Assembly (NCBI RefSeq): GCF_037976825.1
Contig: NZ_CP150269.1
Span: 2,865,501-2,929,500 of the forward strand
DNA length: 64,000 nt
Source of the DNA: Paenibacillus sp. FSL K6-1330
GTDB taxonomy: Bacteria > Bacillota > Bacilli > Paenibacillales > Paenibacillaceae
Direction of reading: 5' to 3'
Both the position numbers and the translations under genes were made by a program. The notes under the pieces are model-generated. The model was given only the letters and a program-made list of their open reading frames with translations, ran no database searches and was not told the origin of the DNA. Within the stretch, counting starts at the first letter, position 1. Each line of letters opens with the position of its first letter. Positions 16,516 through 25,340 of this stretch are shown here, one piece after another.

Positions 16516-17106
16516 ATGTCCGATAACCAAAATATATATGTTCTACTGACCGATACGGGTACGATGTTTACCAAACTGATTAAACGAATTACTGCCGCGC
16601 CCTATAATCATGCTTCGCTGGCGCTGGACGAGAACTTGAATGAAGTGTTCAGCTTTGGGCGCAAATGCGCCAACAATCCCTGGGTTGGGGGATTTGTTGA
16701 GGAAGATGTATACGAAGGAACCTTCCGTCACTTTCCAGGTACGCGCTGCGCTCTGCTCCGACTCGAGGTCACAAGGGAGCAATTTGAGGCGGCAAGAAGC
16801 GTGATTCAAAATTATAAGGATGAAGAGGATGCTTACGGGTACAATCTCATTGGTATGTTTGGCGTGCTGATGGGACTTGATATTATGAGAGAAAGATCCT
16901 ACTTCTGTTCACAATTCGTAGCGGAAGCGATGAAGCAAAGCAGAATCCATTTATGGAATCGCCCTTCCTCCGCAGTAACTCCGAATGATTTCTTTCAGCA
17001 TCCGGCATTCGAAGTTATTTATGAAGGCATGTTATATGACTATCCATTGCTTGATCAATCCAGGTTGGCTGGATTCCAATACCCGTTCCAAACGGCTTCA
17101 AGTTGA
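16516..17106 (+). CDS. Permuted NlpC/P60-like (YiiX/YebB-type) protein
   Basis: About 196 residues. The conserved His lies in PYNHASLALDENLNEVFSFG and the conserved Cys in RSYFCSQFVAEAMKQS, in the His-before-Cys order of circularly permuted papain-like NlpC/P60 and LRAT-type enzymes. Length and spacing fit that family. Members may be cysteine hydrolases or acyltransferases; no substrate can be assigned. No signal peptide is visible. GGGGGA eight bases before the ATG at 16516 decides the start. A perfect terminator follows, so it is a single gene. Confidence 0.7.
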   Translation: MSDNQNIYVLLTDTGTMFTKLIKRITAAPYNHASLALDENLNEVFSFGRKCANNPWVGGFVEEDVYEGTFRHFPGTRCALLRLEVTREQFEAARSVIQNYKDEEDAYGYNLIGMFGVLMGLDIMRERSYFCSQFVAEAMKQSRIHLWNRPSSAVTPNDFFQHPAFEVIYEGMLYDYPLLDQSRLAGFQYPFQTASS

Positions 17107-17140
17107 GTAACTATTGAGTTGATTTGTTGCATATCGAACC

Positions 17141-17173
17141 ATAACTTCTGCCCTCGGCAGAAGTTATTTTTGT
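17141..17173 (+). terminator. Intrinsic terminator
   Basis: ATAACTTCTGCC and GGCAGAAGTTAT form a perfect 12-bp stem with a 3-base loop, followed by TTTT. Confidence 0.9.
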
Positions 17174-17194
17174 ATGGTGCGATTCTTGAAAGCG

Positions 17195-18007
17195 TCAGTT
17201 TAATTGCGCATTTGCTCGTGCAATGATAGACTCGATTTTTTGTTCGTGACTGTAAATGCTTTTCTTTTTCATCAAGATCTGACCGGAGAGCGTCAGCAGC
17301 CTGGAAAGGGTATCGCTGGTTCTGGCCGATTCATTCGCCTTTACTGCTGCTTTGAAATTTTTCCACTCGGTTGTCATCAGTTTATTTGGCGTTGAGATTG
17401 CGCTTTTATCGCCCTTGATCTTGCTTTTGTAGGAATCAATCTCGGACAGGATAGAGCGGACCTTCGCCGCTTTGGAAGTTTTCTCTTTCTTGGCTGCCGT
17501 AAGTGCCGCCTGCTTATTTCGGATATCCTCACGTCCCAGGGTAACCAGGATCTTCATGCCACCGGCCTGTGACTGCAACATCTTGGAGAGCGTTTTGTCT
17601 TTGAGTTTCTTAGCAACGGCGATTTGCTTATTGAGAGCGGTATAGGTATTAAACAGCGGCTGGTACTTGGTTTTGGCTGCTTGGAGCTGATCCTCCAGCT
17701 TGCGGATTTTGTCCTTATCGATTTCGCTGATTCTTTTGCGGGTTTCCGAAGTTTTGGATTCATTGGCATAACGAAGGGAAGAGATTCGATCATCCCAATC
17801 CATCGCTTGCTTTCGTTCCGATTTAAAATTATCGTACTGATTGATGAGTTTGGTACGTACGGTTCCACCGGCCCGGTCCGCCGTGGCATTCAATTGGGTT
17901 TGGACCGCATCGGTGAACTCGATCGCAGCTGCATTCGCGAGAGGCATGGGGATTAAAGTGAGAAGTAGTGCCATAACAAGGGATGAGGTCAGTAATCTTC
18001 TAAACAT
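17195..18007 (-). CDS. Secreted coiled-coil protein of unknown function
   Basis: About 270 residues. It opens with a Sec signal peptide (basic FRRLL, then a long hydrophobic run ending in LANAAA). The mature part is very rich in Lys, Glu, Ala and Gln with heptad-like stretches (EIDKDKIRKLEDQLQAAKTKYQPL; LRYANESKTSETRKRISE), which predicts long coiled coils. No catalytic or cell-wall-binding domain is seen. The start at 18007 is set by AAGGAGC at normal spacing; the ATG at 18013 is very close to it. I cannot name a family. Confidence 0.7.
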   Translation of the reverse strand: MFRRLLTSSLVMALLLTLIPMPLANAAAIEFTDAVQTQLNATADRAGGTVRTKLINQYDNFKSERKQAMDWDDRISSLRYANESKTSETRKRISEIDKDKIRKLEDQLQAAKTKYQPLFNTYTALNKQIAVAKKLKDKTLSKMLQSQAGGMKILVTLGREDIRNKQAALTAAKKEKTSKAAKVRSILSEIDSYKSKIKGDKSAISTPNKLMTTEWKNFKAAVKANESARTSDTLSRLLTLSGQILMKKKSIYSHEQKIESIIARANAQLN

Positions 18008-18086
18008 AAACATCGCTCCTTAACATAACGAATAATCATCATGAGCGGCAGTCGCATCATGACAGGATGGCCGGACTCACGACAAA

Positions 18087-18133
18087 AAGCACCCGTTAGA
18101 AAGGCGCATTCAACGCCAGACTTACGGGTGCTT
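18087..18133 (-). terminator. Terminator after the DUF1796 gene
   Basis: AAGCACCCGT pairs with ACGGGTGCTT around an inner GGCG/CGCC hairpin, followed by TTTTTG on the minus strand. It separates the DUF1796 gene from the secreted coiled-coil gene downstream. Confidence 0.8.
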
Positions 18134-18197
18134 CCTTCGTAAGAGCTCCGATTCACTTTTTGTAAATATACAGGTAAATTTTGGTTTTGTCAAACGT

Positions 18198-18818
18198 TTA
18201 TTCCCCTGAAATGAGCGAAAATCCTCCAAGAATGGTCATCCAAGCCTCCAAATCTCCCTCCCATGTGGGCCCTTTCGGTATTTGCTTGATGAGCACCCGA
18301 TCCGAGAAAGAAGGAAGAGTAACAATACTTGGACTGCTGCTAAGCATGACAAATAACAGGGTTACGTTCGGATTGGAGTAAGTTTCGCGAATAACCTGAT
18401 CAATCGTCTCAGCATCCTTTTTATGCGAGATGATCCGCACGAGCAGCGTCTTTTGTTCAGAATTCAAGCAGCGGTTAAAGCGTTCGATTCTTCGATCCAG
18501 CCGTTCGCGAAAAGCGGGGTAGTCATATAGCGGCTGCTCCTCCGGGTTGTTCTTGAAATCATGGAAGGATAAACAGGAGGATCGTTTGTCGCGTACATAA
18601 TAACAGTTCACGGATTTACCATAAATGTCCAGGTTATCCCGGAGCATGAAATCACTGATTTGATGTTTAATCACTTTGCAAAATTCACGGGTCGAAGCGA
18701 AGTTGAACCAGTCCCACGGACCTGCTGCATGACGCAGCTTGTTTCTTCTTAGCTGGGCGGCAACTTGACAGTTGTGACCCAGACTGAAAATGGCATCAAA
18801 CTCCATAGGGGTTGTCAT
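18198..18818 (-). CDS. DUF1796 family protein, putative papain-like cysteine peptidase
   Basis: About 206 residues. The N-terminal block FDAIFSLGHNCQVAAQLRRNKLRHAAGPWDWFNF is characteristic of DUF1796, which is annotated as a putative cysteine peptidase with the Cys of GHNC as nucleophile. The rest (NCYYVRDKRSSCLSFHDF; LVRIISHKKDAETIDQVI) also fits. In other genomes the family is found near glycan or surface-polysaccharide genes. No such genes are adjacent here. AAGGAGG before the ATG at 18818 sets the start. Activity is untested. Confidence 0.75.
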   Translation of the reverse strand: MTTPMEFDAIFSLGHNCQVAAQLRRNKLRHAAGPWDWFNFASTREFCKVIKHQISDFMLRDNLDIYGKSVNCYYVRDKRSSCLSFHDFKNNPEEQPLYDYPAFRERLDRRIERFNRCLNSEQKTLLVRIISHKKDAETIDQVIRETYSNPNVTLLFVMLSSSPSIVTLPSFSDRVLIKQIPKGPTWEGDLEAWMTILGGFSLISGE

Positions 18819-19092
18819 GCTACCAGACCTCCTTGAATCTATCATTGGATATCATATGCAAATTGATAGAGTTGGTATGGAGTAGTGACCAAGGAAAGAT
18901 GTGGGAGAGCTTAGCCACCGTTTAAGCTTAACGGTAGAAGGGAGTGAAACTTTGAGAGAAGGGGAGTATTTAGGCGCCTTCTAAAGGTGTAAACAACATG
19001 TGAATCCTCATCTGCTACTATACCAATGTATTTTTCGTCTTCCTTATCCGTATGTTATATTAAAATCAGAATATTCAAAGGAGGATTATTGC

Positions 19093-19155
19093 ATGCGGCA
19101 AAAAAGATGGATTTGGGTACAAAATTTGAGGGAGATCGCATCATTGACCCTATAA
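19093..19155 (+). CDS. Tet(L)-type leader peptide (20 codons)
   Basis: ATG at 19093 has AAAGGAGG upstream and reads 20 codons to TAA at 19153. The peptide begins MRQKRW and ends VQNLREIASLTL. From memory, the regulatory leader peptide of plasmid tet(L) is also 20 residues, contains VQ in the middle and ends in SLTL. Its place 38 bases before a Tet(L)-like pump with a GTG start matches the known arrangement. The downstream SD GGGGG (19179-19183) can pair with CCCC (19166-19169). Translation of this leader probably controls initiation at the pump gene. Confidence 0.7.
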   Translation: MRQKRWIWVQNLREIASLTL

Positions 19156-19165
19156 ACTGCGTATT

Positions 19166-19183
19166 CCCCTAAATTTACGGGGG
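19166..19183 (+). promoter_or_regulatory. Hairpin sequestering the SD of the Tet(L)-like pump
   Basis: CCCC (19166-19169) faces CGGGGG (19178-19183) across a TAAATTTA loop. GGGGG is the only SD-like sequence before the GTG start at 19194, so the hairpin would mask it until the leader is translated. Confidence 0.5.
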
Positions 19184-19193
19184 CAACCACCAA

Positions 19194-20585
19194 GTGGAAG
19201 AGATTACTCAACCAAGTCAAAAATTACGGATCACAAATTTGAAAGGCGCGTTTGCCTGGCTGGGATTTTTGGTTTTTTTCAGCGTTTTGAATGAAACGGT
19301 GTTTAATGTGGCACTTCCGGATATCGCCAGACAATTTCATGTGGAGCCATCGACAGCCAATTGGGTCAATACAGGCTTTATGCTGTCGTTTGCCATAGGT
19401 TCGTTTGTGTACGGAAAAATATCGGATCTGTACGGGATCAAAAAAATGCTCATTATAGGCATCGTAACGTACGGCAGTGGGTCTATGCTGGGATTAGCGG
19501 CACATGCCTATTTACCTGCTGTGATTGCGGCAAGATTTATTCAGGGGGCAGGAGCCTCTGCCATCCCTGCGCTGGTCATGGTCATGATTGTGCGTTATTT
19601 CGATGCAAAATCTCGTGGAAGAGCTTTTGGTCTTATAGGATCGCTGGTTGCAATGGGCGAAGGAATCGGGCCTGTCATCGGAGGCGTTGTTGCCCATTAT
19701 GTGCACTGGTCCGTGTTGTTTGTATTTCCTCTTATGACGCTTGCAACGATTCCGTTCTTTTTAAAAGTGCTGCCGGATGAAACCGAACAGAAAGGGAACG
19801 TTGATGTTACGGGAGCAGCTCTGCTCTCCGTTGGCGTAGTGCTATTTACCTTGTTTACGACCCATGAACATTGGATGTATTTGGCAGGCTGTTTAGCAGC
19901 GCTCGTATTTTTCGCCGTACGGATCAAGCGGGCCTCAAATCCATTTATCGAACCCTATTTATTCGTAAGGAAGAAGTTCATCGCCGGAACGATCTCGGGC
20001 TGCGTCATTTTGGGCATAGTAGCCGGATTTCTGTCCATGGTTCCTTATCTGATGAGAAGCGTCCATCATTTGTCTACGGACATGATTGGCGCGGGTATTA
20101 TATTTCCTGGTGCCATGAGCGTCATGCTGTTTGGCATGTTAGGGGGGTTACTCGTCGATAAGAAAGGTCATCATTTTGTGTTCTATATAGGAGCCCTGAT
20201 GATTATCGGTGGTTTTTTAACCATGGCTGTGCTGGCGGATCAATCACCTTGGATTGTGACAGCTATGCTGATTTTTGTATTTGGAGGCCTTTCATTTGTG
20301 AAGACAGTGATTTCAACGGTCGTTTCCGATTCTCTGGAAGAGAAAGAAGCGGGAGCAGGGATGGGAATGCTTAATTTTGCATGCTTCTTATCGGAAGGGA
20401 TCGGAGTCGCAATTGTAGGAGGCTTGCTTTCCAGACGCTTGCTGGATTTCCCGCTTCTTCCGATGTCATGGAATGCTGAGGCAGACTTGTACAGCAACTT
20501 GCTACTTCTGTTTTCGTTGGTTATAGTAGCTGGAAGTATGATCTATGCATTGGCTTTTATCGGAAAAAGAAGCAGCCAAATCTGA
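19194..20585 (+). CDS. Tet(L)/Tet(K)-like MFS drug efflux transporter (DHA2 family)
   Basis: 463 residues, a 14-TM proton antiporter. Characteristic Tet(L)-like strings are FFSVLNETVFNVALPDIA, NWVNTGFMLSFAIG, motif A GKISDLYGIKKML, ARFIQGAGASAIPALVMVM, motif C GLIGSLVAMGEGIGPVIGG, GFLSMVPYLMRSVHHLST, GGLLVDKKG and AGAGMGMLNFACFLSEG. From memory these align closely with Tet(L) along the whole protein, so tetracycline-type efflux is the leading hypothesis, though the natural substrate may differ (Tet(L) also moves Na+ and K+). The start is a GTG, as in tet(L), behind the leader peptide. It is a single gene closed by a terminator. Confidence 0.85.
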   Translation: MEEITQPSQKLRITNLKGAFAWLGFLVFFSVLNETVFNVALPDIARQFHVEPSTANWVNTGFMLSFAIGSFVYGKISDLYGIKKMLIIGIVTYGSGSMLGLAAHAYLPAVIAARFIQGAGASAIPALVMVMIVRYFDAKSRGRAFGLIGSLVAMGEGIGPVIGGVVAHYVHWSVLFVFPLMTLATIPFFLKVLPDETEQKGNVDVTGAALLSVGVVLFTLFTTHEHWMYLAGCLAALVFFAVRIKRASNPFIEPYLFVRKKFIAGTISGCVILGIVAGFLSMVPYLMRSVHHLSTDMIGAGIIFPGAMSVMLFGMLGGLLVDKKGHHFVFYIGALMIIGGFLTMAVLADQSPWIVTAMLIFVFGGLSFVKTVISTVVSDSLEEKEAGAGMGMLNFACFLSEGIGVAIVGGLLSRRLLDFPLLPMSWNAEADLYSNLLLLFSLVIVAGSMIYALAFIGKRSSQI

Positions 20586-20610
20586 CGCCTAGATGCACAT
20601 ATGTGATCCA

Positions 20611-20649
20611 AATCCCGCTCTTTCTTGTAACAACGGAGAGAGCGGGATT
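20611..20649 (+). terminator. Intrinsic terminator after the Tet(L)-like gene
   Basis: AATCCCGCTCT (20611-20621) pairs with AGAGCGGGATT (20639-20649). Confidence 0.8.
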
Positions 20650-20817
20650 TATGGTAACAAGCCTTTTATACGTCATGGTTAGCTGCCACTTCTGTATTGA
20701 CTAACTCACGGATAACGCCTATATTGTACGAATAATAAATGGAAGGAGTTGTATTATTTAAAGAAAAACTGCATTTCAGTCTAATTTGCTGCCAGAACTA
20801 AATATTGGGGGAGAGCA

Positions 20818-23076
20818 ATGAGGCGTAAACGAACCAATTCTCGCTTATTCTATCAATTTCTACTGTCGCATGTACTGATTTTTGCCATACCGTTCATCAT
20901 ACTTAGCAGTGTCGTGTATTATAATGCGGTCGTACGATTCAAAAGTGAAATTGAGGCATCCAATGTATACAAGCTGAACCAGGTTAAGAATACGTTCGAC
21001 TTATTGGCACGCGGTCTGGACAACACGGCCTCAAGGATTTCGATTGACTCCGAATTGACTCCATTCGTAGTGAAGAGCGGGAAATACAAGGAAATTGAAG
21101 CGGTAGATGAGCTGGGCAAATATAAGGCAAATAATACGATAGTCGATGAAGTCGCGCTTTATTTTCATGGGGATGAGCGGCTGTATACTTCGTCCGGAAT
21201 CAACTCATTCGATACATTTGCAAAGCGTGTATACGGATTTAGTGACCTGGACGGGATTCGCCTGGACGAGGAAATGAGCCGACTTCAGATCCCAGAAATC
21301 CGTCGTATCCAGACTACGGTCACGGGCAGCAGCCAACAGCAAAACGTGCTGATGTATTTGTTCCCGATTCCACGCAATAGCCAAGCGCCTTACGGCACAG
21401 TTAGCTTCTTCATTCGTGAATCGATGCTGACCGACCTGGTTGGTCCTATTTTAGGGGACTTTAATGGTAGCGTTTACATTTTGGATTCCAAGGACAGCAT
21501 TCTGGCTTCAAGAAGCCACGAGAACGACCTGACAGAACAGGATGCTAAACAGTTACTTGTTTCCAAGACCCAGGATGGCATTCATGATGCCAAGCTAGGC
21601 GGCGAACATTATTCTCTAATGCAGGCTAAATCAAAATGGACGGGGTGGTCTTATGTCATCGTTATGCCAACCGATCAGTTTTTGGGAAGGGTACTGGAAA
21701 TGCGGACCTTTGTATTGCTCATTTGTGGTGCAGTTGTCGCCTTCGGGATTCTGATCGCCGTACTGCTCTCGACTAGACAATATCGTCCGATCCGGAACAT
21801 TGCAGACTATGTACGGACTTTACAAGTATGGACGCATGGAAACGATAACCGCCGCCATAATGAGCTCGACTTGATCCGCGATTCCGTTCAGGCTACGCGC
21901 GACCTGATGAAGAGAATTGATGAACAGCGTCCGATTGTGCGTGAGCAGTTTTTCGTCCGACTGATATTAGGTTTGATCAAGGATGAGGAGGAGACGATAG
22001 CTTTTTTGTCTCGGGAAAATTTGTCGCTTCCCGAAGAGAACTGCTTTGTGACCGTTATCCCGATGGACGGGAGTGAGTATATATCCACGCAGAACCGGGA
22101 AGAGCTGCTGCGGCTGCTGTCCGAGATATCCATGACGGATGCAGTTGGGTATGGAGTGGAACTCATACCAGATCAGTCCCTCGCCATCCTGATTAGCACG
22201 GGCTGCAACGAATCATGTCTGCGCCATGTCCAAGAGGAAATTGCAGGCGAAATTGCTCGGCTGTTCTAGCACTGCTGCGGGTTTCGGCCAACGGTCGGCG
22301 TGGGCAGCCCGGTATCCGGGCTGATTCATGCGAATCGGTCTTACATTGAAGCTTCAGCTGCTATGGAGCAAAGTGGTCGGATTCGCAAAGGGGAGATCGT
22401 ATATTTCGCTGATATGTCCGAATGGCAGGAAGGCAGTGAATGGTACCCGATCGAAGAGCAAATCCGCCTTGTGCAAAGCATGAAGCAGGGAAACAATGCA
22501 GCAGCCAAAACCGCGCTGGTTAACATCGTGCACGATTTAGAAGGAAAAGAAATATCCTTGTTTTACTTCCGCTGTATGAGTTTTGATCTGATCAACACGT
22601 TCCTTAGAACGATGAATGAACTGAAACTGAGTATTCCTCAAGAGTATCGGAGCCATTTGGCGGAATTTACGACCTTGAAACAACTGGATGCGGGGATGAC
22701 CGGACTCATTGACCTCATATGCGATTATGTGCAGGCCAATAAAGAAAGCAAGAACACCGCCATGGGAGCAGAGATTTTCCAATACATTGAGCAGCACTAC
22801 CAGGAATATGACCTGAATTTGGAGAAAATCGCCGATCACTTCCAGATGTCCATTTCCTATTTCAGCCGTTACATGAAAGACCAGACGGGTTATACGTTCA
22901 CCGAATATGTTACCCATCTTCGCATGGAGGAGGTCAAACGGCTGTTAAAGCACAGCGATCTGGCGATTAAAGATATTGTTGCCAGCGTTGGCTATTCGGA
23001 CGTCTCCAATTTTATGCGCAAATTTAAAAATACAGAAGGTATAACGCTTGGGCAATACCGGAAACTGTATTCGTGA
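20818..23076 (+). pseudogene. Membrane-anchored AraC-type regulator interrupted by in-frame TAG
   Basis: A single reading frame of about 752 codons carries a stop, TAG at 22267-22269, and resumes in the same frame. The first part has TM1 (about residues 15-35), an extracellular Cache-like sensor, TM2 (about 297-320, TFVLLICGAVVAFGILIAVLL) and a cytoplasmic linker. After the stop come FRPTVGVGSPVSGLIHANRSYIEA, a typical mid-region, and a C-terminal AraC double HTH (LNLEKIADHFQMSISYFSRYMKD; IKDIVASVGYSDVSNFMRKFKNTEG). Such proteins activate the adjacent LplB/YtcP-type importer genes. A CAG-to-TAG change would explain the break. GTG 22300 has no SD, so a separate DNA-binding fragment is unlikely. 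It may be a real mutation, a readthrough site or a base error. Confidence 0.8.
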
Positions 23077-23109
23077 GCACAAAGCTGTAAATCTTCGTAT
23101 AATCTTTCG

Positions 23110-23161
23110 ATAAAACGCGTGTTTCTACTCGAAATTTTCGATTCGAGAGAACGCGCTTTTT
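23110..23161 (+). terminator. Intrinsic terminator between the regulator and the ABC importer
   Basis: An outer stem pairs roughly GCGTGTTTCT with AGAACGCGC, an inner stem pairs CTCGAA with TTCGAG, and a seven-T run follows. Confidence 0.8.
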
Positions 23162-23411
23162 TTGTCCATTAGCTTGGGGTCAGGGTAGAGGTAATCCTTA
23201 ATAAGGAGGGCTGATACAGAATTGTAAAGAATCGACAAGCCACAGCAAGAATAACAAATTTACACGAATCCGCCTTGTCGTGGCAGGCAATGTAAAAAGT
23301 AACAACCCCAGAACAATATCTACAGATTTACGATTACATCTTCGAACAGATAGCATGAGATTTATTAACTGTGGTTCACAAGTTCAATTTGAGAAAGGGG
23401 TTGGTTGGTTC
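23162..23411 (+). other. Leader region of the ABC importer operon
   Basis: About 250 bases between the terminator and the first permease. It holds an inverted pair CGACAAG/CTTGTCG (around 23232 and 23274) that could be an operator for the AraC regulator. I see no clear -35/-10 pair and no convincing ORF. Confidence 0.35.
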
Positions 23412-24365
23412 ATGACAGCCAAGACACTGCTTGCTGCCAAAAGTATCGAACGCGGGCTCAGGAAAAGCAGATGGAAGACGGTTCTCAAAAATTGGGAGTT
23501 GTATATATTCGTTCTGCCCACGATGGCCTATTTTATTATATTTCATTATTTCCCGCTGTATGGCCTGCAGATTGCCTTCAGGGATTATGCCCCCAGTTCG
23601 GGGATATGGAACAGCCCATGGGTTGGTCTTGAGCATTTAAGGCGTTTTTTCGATTCTTATTATTTTTGGGATCTGATCGGGAACACGGTTGGCATCAGCT
23701 TGTATGAAATGATCGTTGGGTTTCCGATCCCGATTATTATCGCGTTAGCGCTTAATGAGCTGAAGAACGGGGCGTTCAAGAAGTGGGTGCAGACCGTAAC
23801 GTATGCACCTCACTTTATATCCGTCGTCGTTATGAGCGGCATGATTATCGCCTTTCTGTCTCCGGGAACCGGTTTAGTCAATTTGGCCATCAAGGCTTTG
23901 GGTGGAGAACCTGTACAATTTCTGGGCGAACCGGGCTGGTTCAAGTCTGTGTTTGTACTCTCCGGTGTATGGCAAAGTATGGGCTGGGGGACGATTATTT
24001 ACCTGGCGGCGCTGGCTGGAGTCGATCCCCAGCAGCATGAAGCGGCGATGATTGACGGAGCCACCCGGATGAAGCGCATATGGCATATCAATCTTCCGAG
24101 CATCCTGCCTACGATGGTGATCTTGCTCATTCTGAACGTAGGGAGCTTTATGTCCGTCGGGTTTGAAAAAGTATTCCTGCTGCAAAATCCACTGAATTTG
24201 GAGTCGTCAGACGTTATCTCCACATACGTATACCGAAGCGGGCTTGTGCAAGGCCAGTTCAGCTTCTCGGCTGCGATTGGCTTGTTTAACTCGGTCATTA
24301 ATTTCATATTGCTGCTTACCGTTAATCGGATCGCCAAGAGAGTAAACGAGACAAGTCTATGGTAA
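23412..24365 (+). CDS. ABC transporter permease, LplB-like (CUT1 family)
   Basis: About 318 residues with six membrane segments, starting MTAKTLLAAKSIERG and followed by the family hallmark NWELYIFVLPTMAYFIIFHYFPLYGLQIAFRDY. The cytoplasmic EAA loop is EAAMIDGATRMKRIWHINLPSI, which docks on the ATPase. A GAAAGGGG lies upstream of the ATG at 23412; an earlier ATG at 23280 would add 44 residues unlike the family. First gene of a permease-permease-lipoprotein operon. No ATPase is encoded here, as is usual for this group, which shares a general ATPase such as MsmX. Confidence 0.9.
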   Translation: MTAKTLLAAKSIERGLRKSRWKTVLKNWELYIFVLPTMAYFIIFHYFPLYGLQIAFRDYAPSSGIWNSPWVGLEHLRRFFDSYYFWDLIGNTVGISLYEMIVGFPIPIIIALALNELKNGAFKKWVQTVTYAPHFISVVVMSGMIIAFLSPGTGLVNLAIKALGGEPVQFLGEPGWFKSVFVLSGVWQSMGWGTIIYLAALAGVDPQQHEAAMIDGATRMKRIWHINLPSILPTMVILLILNVGSFMSVGFEKVFLLQNPLNLESSDVISTYVYRSGLVQGQFSFSAAIGLFNSVINFILLLTVNRIAKRVNETSLW

Positions 24366-24384
24366 AGGAAGGTGGATAACAACC

Positions 24385-25278
24385 ATGAAAAGGAAACTTA
24401 GATCGGACAGAGTGTTCGAAATCATCAATTTCATATTTCTGTTCTTCATCCTGATCATCGTCTTATACCCACTCGTATACGTTATCAGCGCTTCTATCAG
24501 TGATCCTGTCTATGTGAATCAGGGGACGATGTGGCTTTATCCCAGAGGCATTACGTTTGAAGGGTATCAGCGGGTGTTTCAAAATCCGGAGATTTGGTCC
24601 GGTTACAGAAACACGATTTTGTATACGGTTGCAGGAACAGCCATCAACCTGCTGTTTACCGTTCCAGGAGCCTATGCGCTCTCCCGCAAAGATTTGAAAG
24701 GCCGCGGGATTATGATGGGTTTGATCGTGTTCACGATGTTTTTCGGAGGCGGACTGATTCCATCCTTCCTGCTCGTCAGCTGGCTTGGAATGCTGAACAC
24801 CGTGTGGGCGCTGCTGATTCCTAATGCAGTTGCAGTCTATAACCTGATTATTTGCCGTACATTTTTTCAAACCAATATTCCGAAAGAGCTCCAGGAATCC
24901 GCCGAAATCGATGGCTGCTCCAATACCGTTCTGTTTTTGAAAATTGTGCTTCCGCTCTCTGCTCCGATCATCGCGGTCATGGCCCTTTATTATGGGGTGA
25001 CTCACTGGAACAGTTACTTTAGTGCGATCATTTACTTGAAGGACCGCAGCTTGTATCCGCTTCAATTAATATTGCGTGAAATCCTCGTACAGAATCAGAT
25101 GAACGATACGATGCTGATGACTGGAGACGACATGGAAGCGATGGCCAAACAGGCCCGGATTGCCGACATCATCAAGTATGCCGTCATGATCGTGTCCAGC
25201 TTGCCGATTATCGTCATCTATCCGTTTATGCAGCGCTTTTTCATGAAAGGTGTGCTGATTGGCTCCGTCAAGGGGTAA
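24385..25278 (+). CDS. ABC transporter permease, YtcP-like (CUT1 family)
   Basis: 297 residues, six membrane segments. The N-terminus (IINFIFLFFILIIVLYPLVYVISASISDP) and the EAA loop (ELQESAEIDGCSNTVLFLKIVLPLSAPI) match the YtcP group of carbohydrate permeases, and the conserved end YPFMQRFFMKGVLIGSVKG is complete. It starts 20 bases after the first permease with AAAGGAAGGTGG as SD. It forms the heterodimeric channel with the LplB-like partner. Confidence 0.92.
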   Translation: MKRKLRSDRVFEIINFIFLFFILIIVLYPLVYVISASISDPVYVNQGTMWLYPRGITFEGYQRVFQNPEIWSGYRNTILYTVAGTAINLLFTVPGAYALSRKDLKGRGIMMGLIVFTMFFGGGLIPSFLLVSWLGMLNTVWALLIPNAVAVYNLIICRTFFQTNIPKELQESAEIDGCSNTVLFLKIVLPLSAPIIAVMALYYGVTHWNSYFSAIIYLKDRSLYPLQLILREILVQNQMNDTMLMTGDDMEAMAKQARIADIIKYAVMIVSSLPIIVIYPFMQRFFMKGVLIGSVKG

Positions 25279-25340
25279 CGGGACATCTGGAATTTCACAA
25301 TGATCAACAATATAAGCTCATAGAGAGGGGAAATAAAGAA

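Noticed and set aside
18087..18133. Possible riboswitch before the secreted coiled-coil gene
   Set aside because: The structure is fully explained as the terminator of the upstream DUF1796 gene and shows no motif of a riboswitch class I know.
22300..23076. Second half of the AraC regulator as an independent gene
   Set aside because: Its GTG has no SD, the protein would begin in the middle of a conserved region, and the frame is identical to the upstream part, so it is treated as one interrupted gene.
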